A DNA stretch of 64,000 nt from Haliotis asinina (GCF_037392515.1 NC_090291.1:12456001-12520000), one strand, 5' to 3'; shown: positions 23,005-34,108, counted from the first letter of the stretch. Translations and numbers: made by a program. The notes: generated from the letters alone by a model not told the origin.

Positions 23005-23535
23005 GCTTTGCTATAGTCCGTTTGGCTCAAAAGCGAAACTCGAAAACTAATAAGCATAACATTCTCAATGAAACGCTGATCAGAATCAAAACATTTTACC
23101 AACTCTGTAAGGTTTTTGTTGAGTGTTTGTACTTGTTTACCAAACTATCATCAAAACATTCATCGTTTATTTACGAGGGAGGATTGTAAAGAAAGGCACA
23201 GCCAGGTGTTCGAGAAGCACGTGCACAAGTACCGAGAAACTTATTTCTTCATTACCCTGTGCTGTGCTGTCTCCATGCTTTCCAGCACACCTGGCTGTCC
23301 CTTTCTCTGCATTCCTCCCTCGTAACAAATAGACTAAGTGAACTGTGTCAATATTTTAATGATAGTTTGTTAAACAACCTTTTTATTTACGGAAAAATAT
23401 CCTGCAAAAACCTCAAAGAGTTGGTATGATGTTCTGATTATGATCAGCGTTTCACTGAGAATGTTATGTTCATCAGTTTTCGAACTAGTCTGCAATTAAT
23501 CGGTCCACTTTTGAGTGAAACGGAACATATACCTC
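23005..23535. mobile_element. Large imperfect inverted repeat (foldback-like element)
   Basis: The left arm at about 23005-23215 pairs with the right arm at about 23288-23535. Shared blocks include CATAACATTCTCA, GAAACGCTGATCA, TACCAACTCT, AAACTATCAT, TTACGAGGGAGGA and ACAGCCAGGTGT. The spacer is about 70 bp. No transposase frame was seen. Arms differ by scattered changes and small indels, so it is an old or gene-converted copy. No clear target duplication. Confidence 0.65.
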
Positions 23536-23615
23536 CAGACAATGCTCCTACATCACAGCTAACACCCTGTACCTTATTTTCCTTTTGGTCAGTCACCATT
23601 CCCCTCGCTCCTAAT

Positions 23616-23881
23616 CATCCCATGAAGATCCGGGGAGAACAGGCCTTCAGCAACCCATGCTTCACATAAAAGGCGACTATGCTTGTCGTAAGAGGCGACT
23701 AAGGGGATCGGGTGGTCAGACTCGCTGACTTGGCTGACTCATGTCATCGGTTCCCAATTCTGCAATCGATGCTCATGTTGCTGATCACTGGATTGTCCGG
23801 TCCAGACTTGATTATTTACAGACCGGAGCCATATAGCTGGAATATTGCTGAGTGCGGCGTAAAACTAAACGCACTCACTCA
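23616..23881 (+). mobile_element. SINE family B with 12-bp target duplication
   Basis: Full body from CATGAAGATCCGGGGAGAA to the CACTCACTCA tail. CTCGCTCCTAAT occurs at 23604-23615 and 23882-23893. Confidence 0.92.
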
Positions 23882-23969
23882 CTCGCTCCTAATTTCTCAA
23901 CCCTTTACCTCTTCATGATGTTTTCAGTTTCCACTGCCCACTGTACCAGTGAGGTGGTCATGAATGTAC

Positions 23970-24055
23970 TGAGTGAGTGAGTGAGTATGGCTTTATATTG
24001 ATATTCCGGCAAGGTCAAGGCTGGGAACTTCAGATTGGGCTTCACATATAGTACT
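23970..24055 (-). mobile_element. SINE family A tail half
   Basis: GAGTGAGTGAGTGAGTATGG, GATATTCCGGCAAGG and TTGGGCTTCACATA remain; the tRNA-like head is missing. Confidence 0.6.
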
Positions 24056-25834
24056 GTTACGGTCAATAATTTGCCGTGACAAAAGGTATAAGAAATCCCC
24101 TATATACCAGAAAATTATAACACTGGCAAGTCTAAAATATTCAATATTACGTATTGACCAAAGAGCGATGTACAATGATTCACAACAGAGGTTTCTAGTA
24201 CAATGCAGCTGAGTGTAATCTAAAGTAATGGGTCATAAATTTAACATCAGCTCAGCAAAGTCTTTGTTACAGTAAGAAACAGTTCCACAGAATGTTAAAC
24301 GGCGATGCTACTTTGTATCCCTCAAAAATACACAACCGCAAAAATGATATGTCACAATAACTCACTTCGGCCTAACTTAGCTTTCAGTGGATTGCGCAAA
24401 AGGGTATCCAGAAAAGCATGTTTACTCGTAAAATCTGGCAAACCCCAGAAAACATATGATTAGGTGCTGAAAACAATAGATCAGACTATAGATGGCAATT
24501 ATCGCTCACCCAGGTATGACGTCGGAATGGCCACTGACGAAAGGGGTCATCTCAGGGATATTTCGTGCTACTTTATGTGGGTCGAATATGTCTCATCTAC
24601 TGATAAACAAATTACGTGTCTTTCTTTCATGAAGTTTATGTTAGGATATGTAAAAAGTATGGTACCTGATACCAACAGAAGAGCATTGAATTAAATCAAT
24701 CAAAATACATAGGTATTTAAAAATACTGAAAATACTTAAATACCCGAAAACCGACAGGACGAGATATCGTAATACATGTTAGGACAGGCCGTGTACTTCC
24801 CTGCTATAATCCGCATTGCTCATTTCTGCACAAGTCCTTCTCAGTAAATTTCTTTTTTCACATGTCGTGTCTCTACCACAGGTACTGTAGTTAGGCCGAA
24901 CTTTTCACATTTCAACCACATAAATTGTAGCGATAAACGTGGAAAAAAAACCCCATTTTGTCGATTTCCGGACATTACTTTAGGCATGTGACAGGAAATT
25001 GTGAACATTTGACACCTTCCTGTCTGTGAAATGTCTGCCCCTGCAAACATATATTCAGTGTCCCTGATTTTGACAAATAAGAAGATTAATAATGCTACAT
25101 GTTTTCAAACTGTATAACATGAACAAGGCATGCGTCTGGAAATTTTGAGCATCCGACTCCTTCCTGTCTGTGAAAACCCTACCTCTAATATTATATATTT
25201 AATGTCGCCTTATTGATAATTAAACCCCTCAGTTCACTCCGGGTAACTTTCAATAACATTTTGTAGAGCCCGTTGCTGGAATCGCAGTGACGTCATTGTT
25301 GCTATGGGCATAAGACCGAACGACGTCCAAATGATACTAGTTGCAAGTTATTGAGGTTCAAATGAAAACGGATGAGTTTATGCTCTCTACCACAAAATGT
25401 GCTTGACGTATTCAAAATCTGTACAAACGGCGCCTACCGACATCGATGAGGATGTTGAGTCTTGCTGAAACGTTATGTAATTTGTAAGAAGAATAATAAC
25501 ATTTTATTATTCTGTCACATGCTAATAAGCTAATGATGACATGATTAAACCGTATACATATCAGAGTAAACATTTAAGATAGATAGATACATAGATAGAT
25601 AACACGTATATGAAAATACATATATACATGAAATATACTTTTTTGTTTTGTTTTCTTTCATTATGATTTGTCCTGCTATACCCTACGTTTCGAAGTTCGG
25701 GTAACTCGATATTTTTTATTAGTCCCAGACAAACGCTGCTCGACTGCAGATGATATTCCTCAAAAAAGAAAAATGTCAGTGTTTGAATATATTTCATAAA
25801 TATTTAGACCCAATATATTTGACCAAGTCCAACA
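24056..25834. other. Gene-free stretch
   Basis: Unique DNA holding only the tandem duplication at 24975-25205 and a GATA-type microsatellite at 25577-25600. Confidence 0.5.
24975..25205. repeat. Diverged tandem duplication
   Basis: GGCATGTGACAGGAAATTGT and CCTTCCTGTCTGTGAAATG recur as GGCATGCGTCTGGAAATTTT and CCTTCCTGTCTGTGAAAAC about 145 bp on. Confidence 0.6.
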
Positions 25835-25999
25835 AAGTGAGTGAGGTTAGTTTTGTGGTTATTTTTGCAGAAATTCCAGCAATATTCCAGCAATATCACG
25901 ACACCCAAACTGGTTTCAGAAACTATATCCATGTTGTGAATCAAAGCCGTGTCATCGCCGTGACGAGTAAATGCTTTAACCACTAGCCTACCCCAAAGG
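25835..25999 (-). mobile_element. SINE family A, full span
   Basis: Tail GTGAGTGAGGTTAGTTTTG, duplicated CCAGCAATATT, and head complement GCTTTAACCACTAGCCTACC. The B box has decayed (GAATCAAAGCCGTG). Confidence 0.85.
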
Positions 26000-27171
26000 C
26001 CTCTACCCTCTATCAAACGCATACAGACTACTATACCAAATCATAATCTGTACAAATCGTACGAGCTTTCAGTGTCAACCATCTGACAACTGTGATTGGT
26101 TGATTTTGTGTATGATTTTGGTGTTTTATATATACATCCAACTACCATATTTTTTCTAAATATTTAGTGCTGTCCTTTTTTAAGTGACGGAATATGATCA
26201 CTGGAATTTTCAAGCGGTTGCCATTTTGTGCGGATCTATGGTTGGTCTGTGTAGCTTCCGGTACTTGAAAAAGGAGTTGGATGAGGTAGCCTTATTGTAT
26301 ATTTTTACTTTTTCTTTAAGGCTAGACCAAGCTCAACTGTACATGTATAATAACAATTGGCTTAGTTAATTTTAATGCATAACGTCACTGTCGAAATCAA
26401 TGGGGAAAAAAAAATTTTTTCGCGTTGTGAAGTGCAAAGATAACGAGAACATACTGTCAGGTTTGACGTCATGTTTTGTTACCTCGTTAGTTAAATGTCA
26501 TCAATGAAACATGAAATTTAGAGAAAATATGACTTACGTGAAATTTGACTTAAATATGTCTCACGTTTCATCGAGTCACGGAAATACTGCCATTTAACAT
26601 TAACAATCTTTTTCCATAAATCACATACTTATATCTACATGTGGATAAAATCTTTTGAAAGTTACATAATATTGGTTTTTTTATCATTTATTGGAAAGTA
26701 AAAGCAAAGTCTGTGCTGTTACACATGCATGTCTCTGTAATGTGTGTGAATTTGATGCTGGGGAAGAAATGCTGGACTGGTATACAGACCTTCAAACAAC
26801 ATTTGATACATTAAGGAAATCCCTCGTTACTCTAGAATGTGTGGCAAGTCTGAAAATGAAGAAAGTCTCTAGGCTGCTTTTCATTACATTTTATGGTAAT
26901 TTATGATGAACAGTTTTTTTCCCTGGAAAAAATGTTCATTCTTTAGATTAAATGTTTGTGTAATGACATTTGCAAAACACGACTGTCACGGTTTTATTAA
27001 CAATCCTGATCGTCGCCAATACATGTAGAAGAGATTAGAAAAATGTGAACAAACAGACAAATAGAGTGGACCCGTAACATTCCTGGTTAATTGTTTTGGC
27101 AGACGAGCATTTGTTCCGCAGCATGAGTTAGTGAGTTGATCGAGCTGTAACCTCGAATGCCGTTCAGGAAC
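26000..27171. other. Gene-free stretch
   Basis: Unique AT-rich DNA. The only item of note is the PH-like frame at 26697-26835. Confidence 0.45.
26697..26835 (+). CDS. Possible exon fragment resembling a PH-domain C-terminal helix
   Basis: The frame reads VCAVTHACLCNVCEF, then DAGEEMLDWYTDLQTTFDTL. A Glu-rich helix with W-x-x-x-L is how PH domains end. There is no donor after it and no matching upstream exon, so it may be a relic or chance. Confidence 0.2.
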
Positions 27172-27305
27172 CATGGGGTAGCCTGGTGGGTAAAGCGTGC
27201 GCTCATCACGCCGAGGATCCTCACAAGGTTACAATGTGTCAAACCTGGTGTCCCTCACTGTGATATTGCTGGAATATTGATAATCTGGCATAAAACCCAC
27301 TGACG
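27172..27305 (+). mobile_element. SINE family A lacking most of the B box
   Basis: GGGGTAGCCTGGTGGGTAAA is intact. The promoter centre collapses to GAGGATCCTCACAAGGTTAC before TGATATTGCTGGAATATTG. Confidence 0.8.
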
Positions 27306-27480
27306 TACTTAGCCATTCACGCGCATTCAAGACTAAACGGATAGGATGATCGGTCTCCTTGAATTACTTGACACTCACTCACTCACTCTGTATAGAAAGG
27401 AAACAATGAGACATTTGTGAGGCGTGAGCCGAAACGGTGCTATCCGTTAAACTATTTCTAAACCTAAACCTAAACTAAAC

Positions 27481-27650
27481 CAGTGAGTGAGTTCAGTTTT
27501 AAGTCGCATTCCATCTATACGGTACGAACTGGAAATAATAAAAAATGGATCGGACATCCCAGTGAGTAATAGCATGAGCATCGATCTGTGCAATTGGGCA
27601 CCGATGAAATGTATCCCATTAGTCGCCTCTTATTTTATCCCGGACCTCAC
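27481..27650 (-). mobile_element. SINE family B with internal deletions
   Basis: AGTGAGTGAGTTCAGTTTTA, GAGCATCGATCTGTGCAATT and TTAGTCGCCTCTTATTTTAT, with two blocks missing. Confidence 0.75.
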
Positions 27651-28260
27651 TAATCCTAACCTTAACGAATTTTCCAAGAAGACATGGATCTTGTAAGTGG
27701 AGGCAAACGATGTGTCGCTTTAAAGACCTTATACAACTGGTATTTGAGTGGGATGGATCTATTTCACCCTGCAGGAACAAAACAATTTGTCAATATTAAG
27801 ACTGAACCCAACAGAAGAAACTGCAGATAAAGAAGCAATTGATTTTCTCAAGACTTCATTTATCTTATTAAAGATCACATTCACTCTGGGGGGTACAGAT
27901 ACATAAATCATTTATTGACATCGTTATAAGTGAAACCCCGTCATCAAAACTACTCATTTCGACATTTACTTACCTTAAATCGAGCTTTTTGACTGCATTG
28001 CACAATTCTCTCCCGCGAACATTTCTGGGGGTAGATTATATTGTTTATTGGTGTGTCTTAACCTGCAGTCGTGGAAAATCTTTTGAAAAATGAAAAGTCT
28101 TTGTTTTCACAATCTACTGCTGTTTAATCTGGTCAAGTGCTTTGGTAATTTTCCGAGATACAAATTGTTTTCATCGGCATTCCTGTCAAAATCGCCTGTT
28201 GTCATAATGGTTAAAAATAGTTCTTGTAGGTCAGGATTCACCCTTTCATAGTGCGAGTGT
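27651..28260. other. Gene-free stretch
   Basis: Nothing recognised. Confidence 0.5.
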
Positions 28261-28455
28261 TCAAGTCTCGTGATTGGGGGCAATCAGATTTAGTAGTGCA
28301 GTCAGCGACCTTGTTTCAAAAGCGATCGTTCGCAAGATCTCGGTAACTTCCGGGTGCATCGTGAAAACTAGAACCTCTTCCTGAGCGCGATGCTCAAATG
28401 TTTCCTCTAGACAGAACTCAGTCAAGTCATATTTCTTTCTCCACATTGCTTGCAT
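28261..28455 (-). CDS. 64-codon open frame with unknown product
   Basis: The frame starts MQAMWRKKYDLTEFCLEETF and continues through QEEVLVFTMHPEVTEILRTI to a stop. It is rich in Glu and hydrophobic residues in a protein-like mix and lies 45 bp downstream (minus strand) of a CCAATCAG box and a CACGTG E-box. I recognise no family. It could be a first coding exon (GT after GAAACAAG is a weak donor) or chance. Confidence 0.25.
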   Translation of the reverse strand: MQAMWRKKYDLTEFCLEETFEHRAQEEVLVFTMHPEVTEILRTIAFETRSLTALLNLIAPNHET

Positions 28456-28484
28456 TTGTCAAGTTGAATCTAAGTCGATGTAAC

Positions 28485-28545
28485 ACGTGTTCTGATTGGA
28501 CAGAGAAAGGGAGATAAATCTGCTTCCATTTTTATCCGCTAGGGG
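28485..28545 (-). promoter_or_regulatory. CCAAT plus E-box cluster
   Basis: On the minus strand CCAATCAG is followed five bases on by CACGTG. A similar motif on the other strand (GATTGGCTG) occurs in the long TTAA element. On position alone, it could drive the 64-codon frame to its minus-strand side. Confidence 0.2.
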
Positions 28546-28734
28546 GTTGTGTGAGAATCGCGAAATATGGCCGTTTAAGAACAGGGGTTAGTAGGAAAGG
28601 ACATGACAAGTAACCTCTGTTTGAAGAGAAAGGGTAATACCGTGCTTATGGCATTATTGTCACTTTCACCACAAGCTACCTTGCTGCCACGGAAGAAGTT
28701 ATGTTACAAATTGTGTCATGCAAAAGCCTTTTGG

Positions 28735-28995
28735 TCAGCTCACCGGGTCATTTACTGCAACCAGCTTATGGTACGTTGTTTTGATTTTTTTTAACTCGAA
28801 GAAAACAAATCTAAATGGCATCTTCAGTCTTGGAAGCGAGGTAGGTGTCCAACCATCGCGGATCCATTTAATACGCAAAGACTCAAACAACGGTCGCTTC
28901 GCACAAACAACATATGTAGAACGAAATGAGGGGTCCGGTGGAAATGTGTGCATGGTGACACCATCACCCAACACCCGGGAGCATTTGTTGGCAAC
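28735..28995 (-). pseudogene. Decayed THAP-type zinc-finger domain
   Basis: The minus-strand frame reads VANKCSRVLGDGVTMHTFPP, DPSFRSTYVVCAKR, then KWIRDGWTPTSLPRLKM. This follows the THAP layout: Cys, then hydrophobic-H-x-FPxDPxxR, then W-x-P before an LCSxHF-type end. A TAG sits where the first Cys would be expected, the conserved Trp after FPxDP is Tyr, and the final Cys/His are lost. It is probably a relic of a transposon or dead host paralogue. Confidence 0.45.
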
Positions 28996-29081
28996 CTAAC
29001 GATTCCGCATGTCTCTGCTGATGTCGAGAAATCCTCAAATCGACGAGCTTCTTACAAAGTTTAGATAACTGGTTGAAAATC

Positions 29082-29127
29082 TCACATGACGTCACAGCAG
29101 TTCCCTTCAGTGTTCTGGCGACAAAGG
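29082..29127 (+). promoter_or_regulatory. CRE-like site followed by consensus splice donor
   Basis: ATGACGTCA (29088-29096) is a CRE palindrome, and ACAAAG|GTAAGTAACC at about 29126 is a strong plus-strand donor. The combination could mark a promoter with a short non-coding first exon, but no downstream exon was identified. Confidence 0.2.
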
Positions 29128-29904
29128 TAAGTAACCTCTCTGACTGTGGTGGTTTCTTTGGCGGGCGAGAGTGAAGCAGACGTTCTTGGTAACTTTTAAT
29201 CGCTCGATATCACTTAACCATGCGTTTTCTTCAGATTGAATTTGATGCTCCGCTTAGGACTAACCACATATGACTCTAATGGTTAAAAGGGTTAAAAGAG
29301 TACAAAATGTGAGTTTATTCGTTCTTTAAGAGTTGAACAGAAGTAAAAGCATTCGTCGTTTTTTAAAGAAGTGAACTCATTAACCTACTGCATTACACCC
29401 GCTAAACTAATCATCTATTTCCCAATGGTTGCTTTTATCACATAAGTCCAGTTTAGCAAGGTGGCGCTTTATAGAAATGAGACGGTAATTGTTTATGCTT
29501 GTACTCTTTGACCTACCGGGAAAAATATGACTTAGTCCTCCACCCTAGTCTGAACTGACACATTGCCTCACCAGCTGCAGTTAATCAAGGATGAATGGCC
29601 TGCCAGTTGCTAATAGCCGACCCTGGTGGCACTCAGTGTGTCATCTCTCTAATGTCTATTGGCACAAAGCTTTGCCCATGTCATCAGGTGTTTCATCTTG
29701 TTTAGGTTATGTAACGAGTTTTCTGTTTAATTACTTTAATGTGTGGATCATTTCGCAAATGAGTTTTTTTGTTTTGTTTCTGGCAGGTGTGATTGCTCTT
29801 GTAAAAGGACTGGGTTTATGCAGTACACGAGAAACGTCCAGACACACAGTGAGTGAATATTGTTTTGTTTTTTTTTGCTGTCGTTTCCATGCAGCAATAT
29901 TTTG
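29128..29904. other. Gene-free stretch
   Basis: A plus-strand frame at 29591-29905 contains two hydrophobic stretches (NVWIISQMSFFVLFLAGVIA) but runs into a SINE tail, so it is doubtful as a gene. Confidence 0.4.
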
Positions 29905-30080
29905 AGTGAGTGAGTGAGTGAGTGAGTGAGTATGTCTTTTTCACAGCTTTTAGTAATATTCCAGCAATATCACGAAGGAGGACACCAGAAGTTGGTTTCA
30001 CACACTGTACTCAGGTGGGGACTCGAACCGTGTCTTCGGCATGACGAGCGAACGCGTTAACCACTAGGCTACCCCATCAC
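29905..30080 (-). mobile_element. SINE family A with long GAGT tail
   Basis: A run of seven GAGT units precedes CAGCAATATCACGAAGG, CACACTGTACTCAGGTGGG, GACTCGAACCGTG and AACCACTAGGCTACCCC. Confidence 0.88.
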
Positions 30081-30314
30081 CAAGCTATATTAAGGGTAAG
30101 TCAAGTTGGTTCGTAATAATCGGGTTAATGAACACATTTATATGATATGTATTATGAACGTTATAAATCACAGGAAGTCCAAGAGGTCGAGAGCATGAAC
30201 AATAAGTCACGACATCTGGAGGTGCAGACACGCCATCAGACATATTGTGACTTCGTATCCTCATCAAAGGGTGTCAAGACAAGCTGTATTACTGGAGTGT
30301 TATTGTTTTCAAGA

Positions 30315-30440
30315 GTGTAGGAGCAATGGAGTAGCGTTCACTCGTCACGCCGACGACCCAGGCTCGATTCTACAGAAGATTGTAATGTCTGAAGAGGATT
30401 TTTGCTGTTCCCCACCTTGATACTGCTCGCAACACCGCAG
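30315..30440 (+). mobile_element. SINE family A, tail truncated
   Basis: GGAGTAGCGTTCACTCGTCA, CCCAGGCTCGATTC and CACCTTGATACTGCTCGCAA are recognisable. The usual microsatellite end is absent; the next bases are TTTAAAGGGGCACTG. Confidence 0.7.
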
Positions 30441-30456
30441 ATTTAAAGGGGCACTG

Positions 30457-30701
30457 CACCCATGAAGGTCCCGGGGTAGAATAGGCCTTCAGCAACCCAT
30501 GCTTGCCATAAAAGGCGACTAACGGGATCGGGTGGTCAGACTCGCTGACTTGGTTGACACATGTCATCGGTTCCCAATTGCGCAGATCGATGTTCATGCT
30601 GTAGATCACTGGATTGTCTGGTCCAGGCTCGATTATTTACAGACAGCCGCCATATAGCTGGAATATTGCTGAGTGTGGCGTAAAACTTAACTCACTCACT
30701 C
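30457..30701 (+). mobile_element. SINE family B, near complete
   Basis: ACCCATGAAGGTCCCGGGGT to GGCGTAAAACTTAACTCACT. It follows directly on a piece that matches the 2.0-kb TTAA element's end. Confidence 0.9.
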
Positions 30702-32219
30702 AGTGTGATGTTGGACAGCCACTTTGTTGAAAGTCAGTGCAGTGAAATTTTACGACAGATGAATTTCCAGATCTGTTTTTTTGTCCCGCTTACGATAATC
30801 CAGCGTGTCAACTCTGCCCTTCCTTGTATAAAGTAAGAAGTCAGTGACGTCATGCTATCACATGTACAGCAGCCTTGAATGACAGTCAAGATGAGTCAGG
30901 TGCCATCACACAAGTAGCTGTTAAAGATTGCCAGCCTTGCTATGTTGGACTCTGTTGATAGTGTTGGGTTGAAATACATCTAAAGTGATCACATACCATT
31001 GTCAAGAACGAGGACCTGGTACTTTCCAGTGCCTCCTGGTGGTGTTAAGAGTCAACATCAGAAGAAATGACGTCATCATCATTTGCATAGTCCTTTTCAG
31101 TGAGTTTTTGTTCAAATTTTGAAAGCGATGAACATTGTACGAGGCCACGTCTGGTCAAAACGGCGGATTTCAATGTTTTCAGTTCCCCAGTCATACACTG
31201 CAGTCAAAAGTGCGTACACATTTCTAGTTGGGCTGACCTTCAAAGTCAAACAAAATAATCATACGAGGAGGTCAATACTTGTGAGTGAGTGAGTGAGTTT
31301 AGTTTGACGCTGCACTCAACAATATTCCAGCTATATGACTGCAGTCTGTAAATAATCGAGTCTGGACCAGACAATCCAGTGATCAACAGCATGAGCATCG
31401 ATCTGCGCAATTCGGAACCGATGACATGTGTCAACCAAGTCTGCGAGCCTGACCACCCGATCCCGTTAATCGCCTCTTACGACAAGCGTAGTCACCTTTT
31501 GTGGCAAGCATGGGTTGGTGAAGGCCTATTCTACCCCGGACCTTCACGGGTCGCACAGACACGTACTCAAGACCGCAAATCCGACCTTATCCGGTAAAGC
31601 TAGAGGAAGTATTGTTATCACTGAACTTCCTATTGAAACCAATGTAACTAGATATTGAAACAAACGTGTGTCTCGCGAACATGATGCCGCATTCTGTTTG
31701 ATTTTAGAAAATCTTTTTTGAACTAAAACATAGAACAATAAAACTTTGAACATTGAACTATAATTAAATTTAAATGCGCTAGAATATGTAACAGTGACAC
31801 GCAAACCAGATACTCTTAACAACTATTTATATGTCTTGGAGACCTCATCTGAATACCAGTTAAATCACTCGTACAGAAATTTCTTTTCTTGAGTTGCAGT
31901 AAACAATGTCAAGGTCACACGACAAGCGCTGCTGACAGAGAGCTGTTGTAAACATCGAGAATATCTGCGTCATTGAGCAACATTTCAGTATTTGGCCGAC
32001 TGAATTTAGACTAGTAACATTTGGACAGTACATTAATCTTTCAGTAAGACCCAATTATCAACAGTAAACTTACTTCTGCTTAAAGGTTGAGCAGATGTCT
32101 ACGGCCTGTGGTATTACGATATTTTCTGCGTTCATTTATGAGATTCCTCTCGACAGCATTGGTAGTCCTGAATTACAGCTGAAACTATCTCACCCATTCA
32201 CTGAATGATATTGGGGGGT
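30702..32219. other. Mostly unique stretch around one B SINE
   Basis: Nothing recognised outside 31279-31551. Confidence 0.5.
31279..31551 (-). mobile_element. SINE family B, full length
   Basis: GTGAGTGAGTGAGTGAGTTT to CCGGACCTTCACGGGTC with minor changes. No clear target duplication. Confidence 0.92.
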
Positions 32220-32350
32220 GGTTGTTTAACGCGGCATTCAGTTGTATAGGGCGGCGGTCTGTAAATAATTGCGTCAGGACCAGACACTCCAGTGATCAAC
32301 GGCATGGACATCGATCTACGCATTTGGGATACTTTGACATGTGTCATGCA
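32220..32350 (-). mobile_element. SINE family B, tail half
   Basis: GGGCGGCGGTCTGTAAATAA, GTGATCAACGGCATGGACAT and TGACATGTGTCATGC; the head is missing. Confidence 0.75.
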
Positions 32351-33079
32351 TTTATTGCAACACTGCAATACCAAAATCCAAAATATCAATCCTTATTTTT
32401 ACCAATATTATATCTTTGCGTGTTTGTGTCAGTTTAACATTGGGTCGCCTTTGCATGTGTTTGTGACCTACACAGCAGAAGACGATTTTACATATATGTA
32501 AATAGTTATTACAAAGCTGCAGTGCCAACATAGTGTGAGATGTGGTTCCTTATTTTGAACAGTACCATATAGATGCGTGTTTTTGTCATCTGAGAAAATT
32601 GACTCGCCTTTGCATGCGTCTGTGATAGGTGTCTATGGTAGGGACGGAAAGCTCACCATTTCGCAAACATGTTGTCATTTCCAACTGACAGTGATTCATA
32701 GAGGTTTGGACACGATGTTAAAAGCGTACGAACCCTTTAGCACAGGGTTATTAGCATTTGCAAACAGCGTGTCACTTTAACTGAGCGCATGAATCATCCT
32801 GACAAAATGAATGTTGAATTTATAAAAGCAAAAACAACTGATGTTTGAAGACATTATTTCTTTGTCGTGAAACAGCCTGAGTTAACCTTCGGGTCGAAAG
32901 CTGACATGTTGAAAGTTAACTGTTTGACAGCAATTACATTACGACGCGTCAATGAATGAGGAAATATATCTCGAAGTGAAGCAGGTGTCAGATTCTATTA
33001 TTCCGACACCGAAGAGAATTCAAATCCGAGATAATCCATTTTGGCATGTTTTGGCAACTCTTCGTTTCTACTCTGGGTT
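32351..33079. other. Gene-free stretch with a repeated short motif
   Basis: CGCCTTTGCATGTGTTTGTG at 32447 recurs as CGCCTTTGCATGCGTCTGTG at 32605. Similar cores lie at 6478 and, inverted, at 3286. Confidence 0.5.
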
Positions 33080-33517
33080 TGGGAGGCGGTTGGTTGGCGA
33101 AATGGTTTAAACTTTCGCTCGTCACGCCGGACATTCGGCTTTCTAATCCCATTCCTGATGTGACCTGTGAAGGTCCCGGGGTAGAAAATGGCCTTCAGCA
33201 ACCCATGCTTCACATAAAAGGCGACTATGCTTGTCGTAAGAGGCAACTAGCGGGATCGGGTGGTCAGGCTTGCTGACTTGGTTGGGACATGTCATCGGTT
33301 CCGAATTGCGCAGATCGATGCTCATGTTGTTGATCACTGGATTATCTGGTCCAGACTCGATTATTTAGAGACCGCCGCCATACAGCTGTAATATTGCTCA
33401 GTGCGGCGTAAAACTTAACTCACTCACTCACCATTCCTGATGTCTCCAGCTGTGGTATTGCTGGAATATTGCTGGAATATTGCTGAGTGCAATGTAAACC
33501 ATACTCCCTCCCTCACT
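33080..33517 (+). mobile_element. SINE family A interrupted by a family B SINE
   Basis: The head half (GGCGAAATGGTTTAAACTTT, CTCGTCACGCC) ends at 33161. The tail half (CAGCTGTGGTATTGCTGGAA, ending CCTCCCTCACT) resumes at 33444. The gap is a complete B copy flanked by a 13-bp direct repeat. Confidence 0.85.
33162..33430 (+). mobile_element. SINE family B inserted in a family A SINE
   Basis: Complete copy from GACCTGTGAAGGTCCCGG to ACTCACTCACTCA. It is flanked by CCATTCCTGATGT at 33149-33161 and 33431-33443. Confidence 0.95.
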
Positions 33518-33591
33518 ACTCTTGATTCCTTCACGGTAGTTGTAAGATTCGCGTAGTGTCTTAGAAGAATGGTTATCTTAATGGCCCTAGT

Positions 33592-33665
33592 GGATACTCA
33601 TACTATCGACCACTGGTTTGTCTAGTCCAGGTTTCATGCGCGTCGCCATAGCAGTGCAATAGCCT
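33592..33665 (+). mobile_element. SINE family B fragment
   Basis: GGATACTCATACTATCGACC, TGGTTTGTCTAGTCCAGG and GTCGCCATAGCAGTGCAATA follow the 3' half of the family. Confidence 0.5.
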
Positions 33666-33936
33666 TGAAGTCCCTCTCCACTGTTATAACCCAACACAAG
33701 TTTTCTGTGGGCGTACTAAGTGCAGTAACCGGTTCAAAGAAATCAATATTTCTACTGACGTCCAATGACTTGACAACTGATCACGCGATTGTTGTGGCCA
33801 ACCGTGCTGCTGTACAAATGTTGGTGTAAGGTTATAAAACGCCGGAACTCAAACTGAGATGACAGTAAACCTTCAGATCCTAGGTACTGGCGCCTTGAAT
33901 CGCAGCCACGTTGCTGAATCGGCGTTTCGCGATGCT

Positions 33937-34108
33937 CACTCCCTCACTCACTTACGGAGGCATTCAGATTGTACATCTCGCGCGGTTTTAGCAATATTCG
34001 GGGGATACCAGAAAGGGGCTTCACATAAAATACCAATGTGGGGAACTGAACCAAGGTGTTCGACGTGACAAGCGAACGTATTAACCGCCTGACTGAGCTA
34101 CACCCACT
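33937..34108 (-). mobile_element. SINE family A
   Basis: Starts CACTCCCTCACTCACTTACG (irregular tail), then TTTTAGCAATATTCGGGGGA, GGCTTCACATAAAATACCAA, GGGAACTGAACCAAGG and a tRNA-like head complement. Confidence 0.7.
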
